From: an uncultured delta proteobacterium
GTDB lineage: Bacteria > Myxococcota > Myxococcia > Myxococcales > 40CM-4-68-19
Assembly (NCBI GenBank): GCA_903911145.1
Contig: CAIWCD010000028.1
Span: 37,365 to 101,364 of the forward strand
Direction of reading: 5' to 3'
Length of the DNA stretch: 64,000 bases
Under the pieces are notes generated by a model. That model was given only the letters and a program-made list of their open reading frames with translations, did not search any database and was not told where the DNA came from. A program made the translations under genes and the position numbers. This document shows, piece by piece, positions 44,625 through 53,400 of the stretch. Each line of letters starts with the position of its first letter. Position 1 is the stretch's first letter.

Positions 44625-47267
44625 GTGACAGACAATTCACAGGTGGAGCGCGACCCGGAGACGCTGGCGCTGTTCATTGAAGAGTCGCTCGAGGGGATGC
44701 AGCGGATCGAGGGGTTGATGCTCGAGGCCGAGAAGGGCCGTCCTGCTCCTGACCTCATGGCGACAGTCTTTCGCGATATCCACACGATCAAGGGTACGTC
44801 GGCGTTTCTCTCGCTCAAGAAGATCACCGGGCTCGCCCACGTCGCCGAAAATCTGCTCTCGCTCCTGCGCGACAAGACGCTCATTGCGCGGCCGGAGCAT
44901 TTCACGCTGCTGCTCTCGGTCTGCGATCTCCTGCGCAGGATGGTCGACAGCGTGCGCGCGGGAAATGAGGAGGGGGCGGTGGATGTCGAGCCGCTGATCG
45001 CGCAGCTCATTGCTTCCATGCCGTCGAAGGAGCCGCAGCCGTCGATTCCGCCGCCCGCTCCTGCGCCCGCCGTGCCCGAGCCGCCGAAGCTTGGCGAGAT
45101 CCTCGTTGAGAGCAAGGTGATCACGCCGGCGCAACTCGAAGAGGGACTGCAGGCGCAGAAGGCGGCAGTGGCGGCGGCTCACCACGACACCGCCGAGAGC
45201 ACCATCCGCGTGAACGTCGTCGTTCTCGACCGACTGGTGAATCTCATTGGCGAGCTGGTGCTGGCGCGCAACCAGCTGGTGCAGCTGGTCAAGGTCTCGC
45301 GCGATTCAAACGCCAATACCCAGGGTGCGTGCCAGAGATTGAATCTGGTGACGTCGGATCTGCAGGAGCAGATCATGAAGACGCGCATGCAGCCGATCGA
45401 GCGCGTCTTCGAGAAGATTCCGCGAATGGTGCGCGATCTCTCCAAGACGATGGGCAAGCAGGTCATCACCCAGATCGATGGGACCTCGACCGAGATTGAT
45501 AAGGCGCTCGTCGAAGCGATTCGCGATCCGGTGATGCACATCATCCGCAACGCGATGGACCACGGCATTGAATCGCCGGAGGCGCGCGCGGCGGCGGGCA
45601 AGCCTCTCGCCGGCAAGCTCTCGGTGCGCGCGGCGCACCAGGGCGGAATGGTGACGATCGAGATCGAGGACGACGGCAAGGGAATGGATCCGAAGATTCT
45701 CCGCGCGCATGCGGTGAAGCGGAATGTGCTGACGCAGGCCGATGCCGATCGGTTGAGCGATCGGGAAGCGCTCGAACTGGTCTTCCGCCCTGGCTTCAGC
45801 ACGGCTCCTGCCGTCACTGACATCTCAGGCCGCGGCGTAGGCATGGACGTGGTCCGCACGCACATCGAGAGAGCCGGCGGACAGGCCGAGCTCGATTCCA
45901 CGATCGGCAAAGGAACCATCATCCGGCTGAAGATGCCGCTGACGCTGGCGATCATCCCCGCGCTGCTCGTGCGCACCGGCCAGCAGCGATTTGCCATCCC
46001 GCAGGTGAATCTGCTCGAGCTGGTCTATCTGAATGAAGAGCAGTCGCGAACGGCGATTGAAAACGTCCGCGGCGCGGTGATTCATCGACTGCGCGGCGAG
46101 GTTCTGCCTCTGGTCCGCCTCAGCGAAGTGCTCGGCCTGGCGCCGGCGGCGCAGACCACGCATAGCGAGAATGGGACGAATATCGTCGTGGTTGCCGTCG
46201 GTGCGCGCCGCTACGGTCTGGTTGTCGATGCCATCCACGACGTCGAAGAGATCGTCATTAAACCGCTCCACGGCCAATTAAAGCGGCTCGCCTGCTATTC
46301 GGGCGCGACCGTCCTCGGCGACGGCGATGTCGCGCTGATCCTCGAGGTCGGCGGCCTGGCGATGAAAGCCGGAATCGATATGTCGACGCAGCGGCAGGCA
46401 TTCGAGCTTGCGCCGGTGACTTCGACGCAAGCCGATAAGCAGGCCTATGTGATCTTCACCGCGGGAAGCGGCGCCCAGTGCGCGGTTCCGCTCGCGGTGG
46501 TCGCGCGTCTGGAGAATGTCGCCCGCGATAGCATCGAGACTGTGGCGGGTATGGAGGTCGTTCAATACCGCGGCACGATCATGCCGATTATCCGGCCGAA
46601 CTCGGTCTTGCCGATCGGACAGCCTGTGCCGCGCGGAAAAGATCAGCTCCTGCTGGTCTTCGATTTCGGCCAGCGCGTGGGAATGGCGGTCGAGGAGATC
46701 CTCGATATCGTCGACGTCGCCCAGGATCCGGAAGGTCCGCAGACTGATGACCCGCTCATTCTTGGGCAGGCTGTCGTCGCGGGTCGCACGACGCTGATCC
46801 TCGATGTCTACCAACTCGTGCGCAAGCTCGCGCCGGCGTTCGTGCAGGAGCGGCGCCGCAGCGGACAGCGCCTGCGCATCATGCTGGTCGACGATTCCAC
46901 TGCGATGCGTGCTGCGTTGAGCGGATTTCTTCGCACGCGCGGATATGACGTCGTGGATGCGGTGAATGGCGAGGTCGCGCTGCGGGAGATTCTCTCGCCG
47001 AAGTCCGGCCGATTCGATGCCGTGGTCACCGATCTCGAGATGGACGGTCTCGATGGTTTTGGATTGATCTCCGCTCTGCAGACGGAGCGTCCGAAGCTGC
47101 CGGTGATTGCCTGGACGTTCCACGAGGACCCGGGCGTCGGTGCGCGCGCGATCGCTGCTGGCGCGAGGGCCTGCGTGAATAAGCTGCGGAGGGAAGACCT
47201 CATGGCCGCATTGAAGGAAAACGGAGTTGTCTCCAAGCGCGGTGTTGACGCGGGACGGGCCGCATGA
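44625..47267 (+). CDS. cheA: CheA-type histidine kinase with tandem CheW-like domains and a C-terminal receiver
   Basis: 880 residues from GTG 44625 (GAGGGG eight bases upstream). Order: HPt with H53 in FRDIHTIKGTSAF; a proline-rich linker; a short helix pair PKLGEILVESKVITPAQLEE like the MshEN/GspE-N motif seen in some CheA linkers; dimer domain; ATPase (HIIRNAMDHGIESPE, ISGRGVGMDVV); a CheW domain; a second CheW-like domain (about 610-730); receiver (MLVDDSTAMRAALS, VVTDLEMDGLDG). No CheY-binding P2 domain is evident. It overlaps the downstream cheW by four bases. Confidence 0.95.
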   Translation: MTDNSQVERDPETLALFIEESLEGMQRIEGLMLEAEKGRPAPDLMATVFRDIHTIKGTSAFLSLKKITGLAHVAENLLSLLRDKTLIARPEHFTLLLSVCDLLRRMVDSVRAGNEEGAVDVEPLIAQLIASMPSKEPQPSIPPPAPAPAVPEPPKLGEILVESKVITPAQLEEGLQAQKAAVAAAHHDTAESTIRVNVVVLDRLVNLIGELVLARNQLVQLVKVSRDSNANTQGACQRLNLVTSDLQEQIMKTRMQPIERVFEKIPRMVRDLSKTMGKQVITQIDGTSTEIDKALVEAIRDPVMHIIRNAMDHGIESPEARAAAGKPLAGKLSVRAAHQGGMVTIEIEDDGKGMDPKILRAHAVKRNVLTQADADRLSDREALELVFRPGFSTAPAVTDISGRGVGMDVVRTHIERAGGQAELDSTIGKGTIIRLKMPLTLAIIPALLVRTGQQRFAIPQVNLLELVYLNEEQSRTAIENVRGAVIHRLRGEVLPLVRLSEVLGLAPAAQTTHSENGTNIVVVAVGARRYGLVVDAIHDVEEIVIKPLHGQLKRLACYSGATVLGDGDVALILEVGGLAMKAGIDMSTQRQAFELAPVTSTQADKQAYVIFTAGSGAQCAVPLAVVARLENVARDSIETVAGMEVVQYRGTIMPIIRPNSVLPIGQPVPRGKDQLLLVFDFGQRVGMAVEEILDIVDVAQDPEGPQTDDPLILGQAVVAGRTTLILDVYQLVRKLAPAFVQERRRSGQRLRIMLVDDSTAMRAALSGFLRTRGYDVVDAVNGEVALREILSPKSGRFDAVVTDLEMDGLDGFGLISALQTERPKLPVIAWTFHEDPGVGARAIAAGARACVNKLRREDLMAALKENGVVSKRGVDAGRAA

Positions 47268-47776
47268 AGATCGAAGCTGCAAAGGTCGACAGCGGGAAGT
47301 GGCTGACGTTCTGGCTGGCGGGCGAACTGTTCGGCGTCCGCGTTGAAGACGTGCAGGAAGTCTTGATGAACCAGCCATTAACCGCGGTGCCGCTCGCGGC
47401 AGATCATATCGTCGGGTTGCTGAATCTGCGCGGGCAGATCCTCCAGGCGATCGACCTGCGGCGCCGGTTGCATTTCCCTCCGCGCGAGCCGGGCCAGCAA
47501 TCGAGTCTGATGGTCGTCAAGCAGGCCGATAACTTCGTCAGCCTGCTCGTCGACGGAATCGGCGACGTCCTCGAATTGCCGCCTGAGAAATGGCGTCCTC
47601 CTCCGGATACGCTCGCGCAGGTTCACCGCAGCTTCGTCCTCGGGATCTGTCCAATCGAGAAGCACGTCGTGCTGGGACTTCGCGTCGAATCTCTCTCGGG
47701 AGATTCCGACTACGCACCTCTGCGCGAGAGTCCGCACGCACAGCGGACGAGTTCATTGCCCGGGCAGGAGAATTGA
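47264..47776 (+). CDS. cheW: Chemotaxis coupling protein CheW
   Basis: 170 residues. GELFGVRVEDVQEVL, IVGLLNLRGQILQAIDLRRRL and VSLLVDGIGDVLELP are the two-subdomain CheW signature. It links receptors to CheA. ATG overlaps the cheA TGA (ATGA). The last 30 residues (Ser/Pro-rich) extend beyond a usual CheW. One base separates it from cheY. Confidence 0.95.
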   Translation: MKIEAAKVDSGKWLTFWLAGELFGVRVEDVQEVLMNQPLTAVPLAADHIVGLLNLRGQILQAIDLRRRLHFPPREPGQQSSLMVVKQADNFVSLLVDGIGDVLELPPEKWRPPPDTLAQVHRSFVLGICPIEKHVVLGLRVESLSGDSDYAPLRESPHAQRTSSLPGQEN

Positions 47777-47777
47777 T

Positions 47778-48143
47778 ATGCAGGCATTGGTTGTCGATGA
47801 CTCCGGGGCCATGCGCCGCATTCAGCAGAAGATGCTCGAGAGTCTCGGCTGGGAAGTGAAGACGGCGACCAATGGCGAGGAGGCGCTCGTCGCTCTCAAC
47901 GGCCTTCCCGATTGCAGGTTGATGCTTGCTGACTGGCATATGCCCGTCATGGATGGCCTTGAGTTGTGCCGCGCTGTCCGCCGCGATGGACGCTATGCGC
48001 GCCTCTGCATCGTCATGGTCTCTTCTGATGGCGTGATCGACTCGGTGCAGAACGCGCTCGCGGCCGGAGCCAACGAGTTCATCATCAAGCCGTTTACGGC
48101 GGACGCATTGGTCTGTCGTATTGAGGAGGCAATGCGTGGCTAG
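47778..48143 (+). CDS. cheY: Single-domain response regulator CheY-like
   Basis: 121 residues, receiver only. Acidic pair in LVVDDSGAMR, acceptor D52 in LMLADWHMPVMDG, the Ser of the switch in VMVSSDG, Lys in IIKPF. There is no output domain. With no flagellar motor genes nearby, its partner may be the double-HD protein or a motility protein encoded elsewhere. It starts right after cheW and overlaps cheR. Confidence 0.9.
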   Translation: MQALVVDDSGAMRRIQQKMLESLGWEVKTATNGEEALVALNGLPDCRLMLADWHMPVMDGLELCRAVRRDGRYARLCIVMVSSDGVIDSVQNALAAGANEFIIKPFTADALVCRIEEAMRG

Positions 48144-48996
48144 TCAGGCCGCCACCTGGGCGAGGCTGCGTGCCTTCGTGAAGAACGCCTGCGGCGTCGT
48201 GTTTACCGACGACCAGGAGTATCTCCTCGAGGCCCGCCTTGGCCCCGTTGCGTCTGACAATAAGTATTCGTGTGTCGCGGATCTGGTCGGCGCCATTGGC
48301 ACCATGCCTCCGGATTCCGTCATCGTGCGTGCAGTCATCGATGCGATGACGACGCATGAGACGCTCTTCTTTCGAGACGCCGGCTACTGGCGAACACTCG
48401 ACGAAGAGATTCTTCCGAAGCTCTCTGCGCAGCTGAACCGACGCCGGATGCGCATCTGGTCTGCGGCCTGCTCGAATGGGCAGGAGCCATATTCAATTGC
48501 AATGCTCCTCGAAGAGCATTGGCCCGACCTTGCGCGCAATACCGAGATCATCGCTACGGATGTATCGGCCCCGGCGGTCGAGCGTGCGCGCGGCGGCTTC
48601 TACAATAACCACGAGGTTAATCGCGGCCTCGCGTCGAGCCGCCTGCTGCGCCACTTCCAGCAGGAGCCCGGTGGTTTTCGCGTCAAGCAGTTGCTGCGCG
48701 ATCGGATTCAATGGTCGGTGCACAACCTGCTCAGCCACTGGCCCGATCCATATGACTGCGACATCGTCATGTGTCGCAACGTGCTCATCTACTTCTCCGA
48801 CACGGATCGCTCGACCGTTCTCCATCGTATCGAGGCGGCAGCGCGACCTGGCGGGATGATCGGCCTCGGCTGCACGGAAACCAGTCCGCGCAAACAGCTC
48901 GTTCCGGGCTGGTACGAGAAACCCGGCTACGAATCGGTTCAAGCGCCTGCGGGGACGCTTTCCTGGGGACCTTCGCGCGGCAACGTTGATCGATGA
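48136..48996 (+). CDS. cheR: Chemotaxis protein methyltransferase CheR
   Basis: 286 residues from GTG 48136, which overlaps the cheY end by eight bases and has GAGGAGG just upstream. An N-terminal helical domain (about 1-75) precedes the SAM-binding domain: MTTHETLFFRD, IWSAACSNGQEPYSIAM, IIATDVSAPAVERAR, FDxxFCRN-like IVMCRNVLIYF. It adds methyl groups to receptor glutamates. A near-full complement of adaptation genes is thus present (R and B, no D). Confidence 0.95.
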   Translation: MASQAATWARLRAFVKNACGVVFTDDQEYLLEARLGPVASDNKYSCVADLVGAIGTMPPDSVIVRAVIDAMTTHETLFFRDAGYWRTLDEEILPKLSAQLNRRRMRIWSAACSNGQEPYSIAMLLEEHWPDLARNTEIIATDVSAPAVERARGGFYNNHEVNRGLASSRLLRHFQQEPGGFRVKQLLRDRIQWSVHNLLSHWPDPYDCDIVMCRNVLIYFSDTDRSTVLHRIEAAARPGGMIGLGCTETSPRKQLVPGWYEKPGYESVQAPAGTLSWGPSRGNVDR

Positions 48997-49008
48997 ATCG
49001 AGGGCACG

Positions 49009-50331
49009 ATGCAGCCCGGCCTGCAGTTGAACAGAATGGACGTGCCGGCCCTCGCGGCGCGGCGCGCGTTGGGGCCTGGCACGGTCGAGCTCGATCTCCA
49101 CGAGATCGTCGGTTCCCTCGCGCTTGCGTTGGATCTCAGCGAAATCTACGGGCGCAATGGTTATCGCCACCATAGCAATCGCGTCGTCTATACGGCCGAG
49201 CGCATTGGACGGAAGCTGGGACTTTCTCAGGGCTCGCTCGACGATCTGGTTCTTGGCGGGCTGCTGCACGACTGCGGCGTGACGGGAGAGCGCTCGTTTC
49301 GACAGGTGTATGCGCTCGACTCGACCGACACCGAGCCGCACTGTCTGCAGGGCGCCTCACTGCTGGGGAAGTCGTCGTCGCTTGCATACCTCTCCCCGAT
49401 CATCCGCTCGCACCACGATCTGTTCGGGCGCACGAATCCCTCGGGGCTGACCGGGACGGAGATCCCGCACTCGTCGAGAATTCTCAAGCTCGCTGATCGC
49501 GTCGACGTCCTGATTGATGCGGCCCGGCACCCGCTTTCGCAGAGGGGACTGATTCGCGATGGGATCCTCGCGCGGCCCGGGATCGACTTCGATCCGGAGG
49601 TCGTTGATGCGTGGGTCGAGATCGCCAATGAAGAGGCCTACTGGTTCGATCTTTCGGCGGACGGAGAGAGGCCGGCCGTGCGCGAGCATCGTTCGACGCT
49701 GGTGTCGATCGACCTCGATGGTCTCGAGGAGCTCGCGAGCGTCTTTGGCGGGATTGTCGATTCGAAGAGCCCCTCCACGCACTTGCACCCGACGGGTGTT
49801 GCCGCGGTGGTGGAGCGGCTCGCGTTGGCGCTCGGCCAGACGGAGGTTGTCGCGAAGCGCGCGAAGGTCGCTGGCTATCTGCATGACCTCGGCAAGCTCG
49901 GCGTTCCCGCGGCCGTGCTCGACAAACCCGGACCGCTCCTGGTGCGTGAGCTCGATCTGGTGAAGCGGCACGCGTACGAGACGCATCGGATCCTCTCGTC
50001 GATCCGCGGCCTCGAGGACATCGCGCACTGGGCCTCGCAGCACCACGAACACGTCGATGGGACGGGCTATCCATTTCATCTCAAGGGCGATCAGTTGCCG
50101 CTCATGTCGCGCGCGATGTGCGTCGCGGACGTCTTTCAGGCGCTCAACCAGGACCGCCCCTATCGCCGCGCGCTGCTCGCGTCTGACGTCAAGGGCCTGC
50201 TGGTGAAGATGGTCTGCGAGCGCCATTTGGACGGAGAGATCGTCGATCTCCTCCTCAGCGATTATTCCACCTACGAACAGCTCGCGCGCGTCGGCAGCCC
50301 GATGCCGATGGCGGTCGCGAGCGGGACGTGA
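49009..50331 (+). CDS. Double-HD protein with C-terminal HD-GYP (cyclic-di-GMP phosphodiesterase-like)
   Basis: 440 residues. Two HD domains are visible. The first (about 35-190) has HHSNRVVYTAERI, LGGLLHDCGV and IIRSHHDLF. The second (about 260-420) has LHPTGVAAVVERLAL, GYLHDLGKLGVPAAVLDKPG, HHEHVDGTGYPFHL and VADVFQALNQDRPYRRALL, a full HD-GYP set. The first HD lacks the GYP triplet, so it may sense or regulate. Its gene follows cheR by 12 bases and closes the operon, so it is the likely output: changing c-di-GMP in response to the receptor array. It has no receiver, so contact with CheY or CheA would be direct. Confidence 0.85.
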   Translation: MQPGLQLNRMDVPALAARRALGPGTVELDLHEIVGSLALALDLSEIYGRNGYRHHSNRVVYTAERIGRKLGLSQGSLDDLVLGGLLHDCGVTGERSFRQVYALDSTDTEPHCLQGASLLGKSSSLAYLSPIIRSHHDLFGRTNPSGLTGTEIPHSSRILKLADRVDVLIDAARHPLSQRGLIRDGILARPGIDFDPEVVDAWVEIANEEAYWFDLSADGERPAVREHRSTLVSIDLDGLEELASVFGGIVDSKSPSTHLHPTGVAAVVERLALALGQTEVVAKRAKVAGYLHDLGKLGVPAAVLDKPGPLLVRELDLVKRHAYETHRILSSIRGLEDIAHWASQHHEHVDGTGYPFHLKGDQLPLMSRAMCVADVFQALNQDRPYRRALLASDVKGLLVKMVCERHLDGEIVDLLLSDYSTYEQLARVGSPMPMAVASGT

Positions 50332-50363
50332 GCTGAGAGCGCAGCCTTCGTTTGCATCGGTCG

Positions 50364-50380
50364 GCAGTCCGAAGGGCTGC
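50364..50380 (+). terminator. Hairpin after the chemosensory operon
   Basis: GCAGTCC and GGGCTGC pair around a GAA loop (one G-U pair), 33 bases after the stop of the double-HD gene. It marks the probable end of the operon before the AsmA-like gene. No T-run. Confidence 0.4.
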
Positions 50381-50472
50381 TCCCGTCTGTCATGCGAGGG
50401 TGCGCGCCCGATTCTAGAGTGCGCTGACGTTGCGCGCGGTTTCGCTCCACAGCGAGCCGGCGCGAAGAGACC

Positions 50473-53400
50473 ATGTCCGAGAGAGAACGCCAGCTTTGGC
50501 CCGCCGTCCGTCGCTGGGGGCTTCGCGCGCTCATCACTGTGCTCGCGCTGCTGCTGGTCTCGATCTCCACGCTCGCGTTCGTGCTCGGGCACATCGAACA
50601 TCCGCTGGTGAAGGGGCGCATCGTCGCGGCGGCGTCGGCTGCGGGCATCGCGCTCGACTTCGACGAGGCCCACGCCTCGCTCCGCAGCCTGCACATTTCG
50701 GGGCTGCGCATCGCGCAACCGAAGCCCGACGAGAGCGCGGCACCGCTGGTTTCGATCGATCGCATCGACGCGCAGTACAGCCTCTGGCGCGCGCTTGCGG
50801 GTGCGCGCGTGAAGATCGTCTCCGGCGAAATCCAGGGAGTGCACGCGGCGATCTTTGCGGACGCGGACGGAACGTCGTCGATCACGCGGCTCATGGCCGG
50901 GATGCCTGCGCCGGACACGAAGGCCGCGGCGAAGAAGCCCGTGCCGCTCTCGGAGACGCTCGCGCAACTCTCCGAACTCAAGATCGCGATCGACGCGTTC
51001 TCCATTCGCGACGTCAGCGCGCTCCTCGTGCGGCGCGACGGGGCGAAGGAGATCTCGCGTCTGCAGTTCAACGGCCTCGAGGCGGATCTTTCCGACATCA
51101 AAGGAGCGCTGCATCTGCTGCTCGCGACGCCCGCCGATGGTGCGCGCATCGTCGAGAAGCGCGGCGACAAGGAAGAGAAGCTCGTTGCCGATGCCCGCGT
51201 ACTGTTCGACTGGAGCGCGCGCGGCAAGATTCCACGAGGAGGTCTCGCGATCGAACTGAAGCTGCGCGATCAGGCCCTGCTTCATCTTCCGGCGAAGGCC
51301 CCTGCGATCGGTGAACTCGTGCGCGTGATCGCGAGCGTGGTTCCCGAGCCCGCTGTGCATCGCACGGCGCTGGTGGTCAGCGACCTTCAACTCCTCGATG
51401 GCGCAGCGACGGGGAGCCTCGATGCCGAGCTTGCCGACCAGCCCGATGGGAGCGTGAAGCCGGCGATCCACGCGGGCGCGTTCGACGTTGCGCTCGAGCG
51501 ATTCCGGCTCTTCGTGCCCCCGTCGATCGGCGACCTTGCGGCGCTGTCGGGGAGCGTGAAGCTCTCGATCGTCGAGGTCGATCTCTCGAAGGGGGTGCGC
51601 ATCGCTCCCAATGGGCGTGCCGAGCTGCACGCGACGCTGCCGCATCTGTCGTGGCGTGCGCCGAAGCAGAGTGCCGAGGTGACGGGCGCGCGCGTCGATC
51701 TCGTCGCCAGGCCCGCGGGTGATGGCTTCGCGCTCGCGCTGAAGTTCCCGCTCGAGTCGCTGCGTGCCTCTGCAGGCGGCCAATCGTTCGAGCTCTCTCA
51801 CGCGGACATCGTCGCCGATGCGCATGTGAATGCGGCCTATCGCACGAGCGGAAAAGCGAGCCTCTCTTTCGCGAGCGCGCACGCCGCGGGCGCACAGAGT
51901 CTCGAGGCGACCGCGGCCGAGCTGCGGCTCGACCTCAAGGATGCAGACCTCGCGGCTCCAGCCCCGTTTCACATCGCAGGCGGTGTGACACTGGATGTCA
52001 CATTGTCACATCTTCTCGCGGCGGCCTCTGGCCTCGCCGTCGACCTCGGTGACTTCAAGTTGCGCGCGCCCTTGCAGCTCAAGGCTGCGGGCACCGGGAG
52101 TGGCGAGCTGCACCTCGAGGCGGCGCAGCTCATGGTCGCGCGCGCGGGCCGTCCGCTCGTCGCTCCGACGACCACCAGTCTCGATCTCAAGCTCGCGCAG
52201 TTCGCCTACGACGCGCTTGCTCCCGCGCACAGCAGCGTCGATGCGCAGACCACATTCTCCCTCGGCACCACGACCGCGCAGCTCCATCTCGACAAGCACG
52301 CCCATGCGCTCGACTACGAGCTGGCCGTGAAGGCGGGATCGCTCGCGCAGGTCGCGCCGTTTGTTCCCGCGCGTCCGAACAGTCCGCAGATCCCCTGGGC
52401 GAAGATCGGTCTCGAGCTCGGCAGCAAAGGATCGATCGAGCATCTCGGCGCCGGCGTGAACCAGACGATCGTGCAGGAGTCGTCGCTGCAGCTCACGCAC
52501 GCCGCTCTCCACGGCGAATTCGACGTCGCGGCCGATCTTCTCGCGGCGACGCTCAAGTCGAGTGGCACGTCGCGCGCGCACGAGGTCGATCTCGCGATGC
52601 ACCTCGCCGGCCTCTCGGTGCAAGGCGAAGCGAGGCCGGGCGACGAGAATCTCAAGGCCCACGCGGTCGTCGATCTCGCGCAGCCCAAAGCCCAGCTGCA
52701 CTTCTCCGCGTCGGGAGAGGCGTTGCCCGAAGGAACGATCGATCTCGCTGCTGCCTACGAGCGGAGCGCCGCGCGCGTCACCTACTCGATGACGGGCGAG
52801 CTGCATCATCTCGATCTGGTCGGCGATCTGCTGCCGGCCCCACTGCTCGAGCACACCGATCTCGAGTGGTCGACGCTCGCGCTCTCGCTCGACGGAAGCG
52901 GTGTACTCGATGGTCTCGTCACGTCGATGCACGAGCTCAAGCCGGTCCTCTCGCGCGATCCGCTCAAGACCGTGCGTGGCAAGCAGTCGCTCACGCTTGC
53001 GATCAGCGGCCTCGACTACGCCAACGACAGCGATCAGGCGCTCGTTCTCTCGTCCGCGAAACTCGCGCTCAACGCGAGCGAAACCGATGCGCTCAAGCAG
53101 CTCGACGTGAGCATCGGCGCGCCGCAAGGGCAGGCCGATGCGGCGGGAGTGGAAGCGAAGTTCGAGGCGTTCACTGCCGCTCTCTCGGCCACGCTGGGCC
53201 GGGACTCGCTGCGCGCTCAGCTGCATCTCGGATTCGGCGCACTCAAGCAGGATGCGGTGCCCGCCTATCCGATCGGCGACGCGGCCGTCGACCTGCTCGC
53301 GACCGCGGGCGCAGATGGGACGCTGCATCTGGAGACCATCAAGCTCGACAACGCGGCGGGAGGATCGACGGTGACGGCCACTGGCGCGGTCGAGGCGATG

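Noticed and set aside
49357..51972. Minus-strand open frame of 871 codons across the double-HD and AsmA-like genes
   Set aside because: It spans two real genes and their intergenic hairpin, which argues against coding. Composition as in other shadows.
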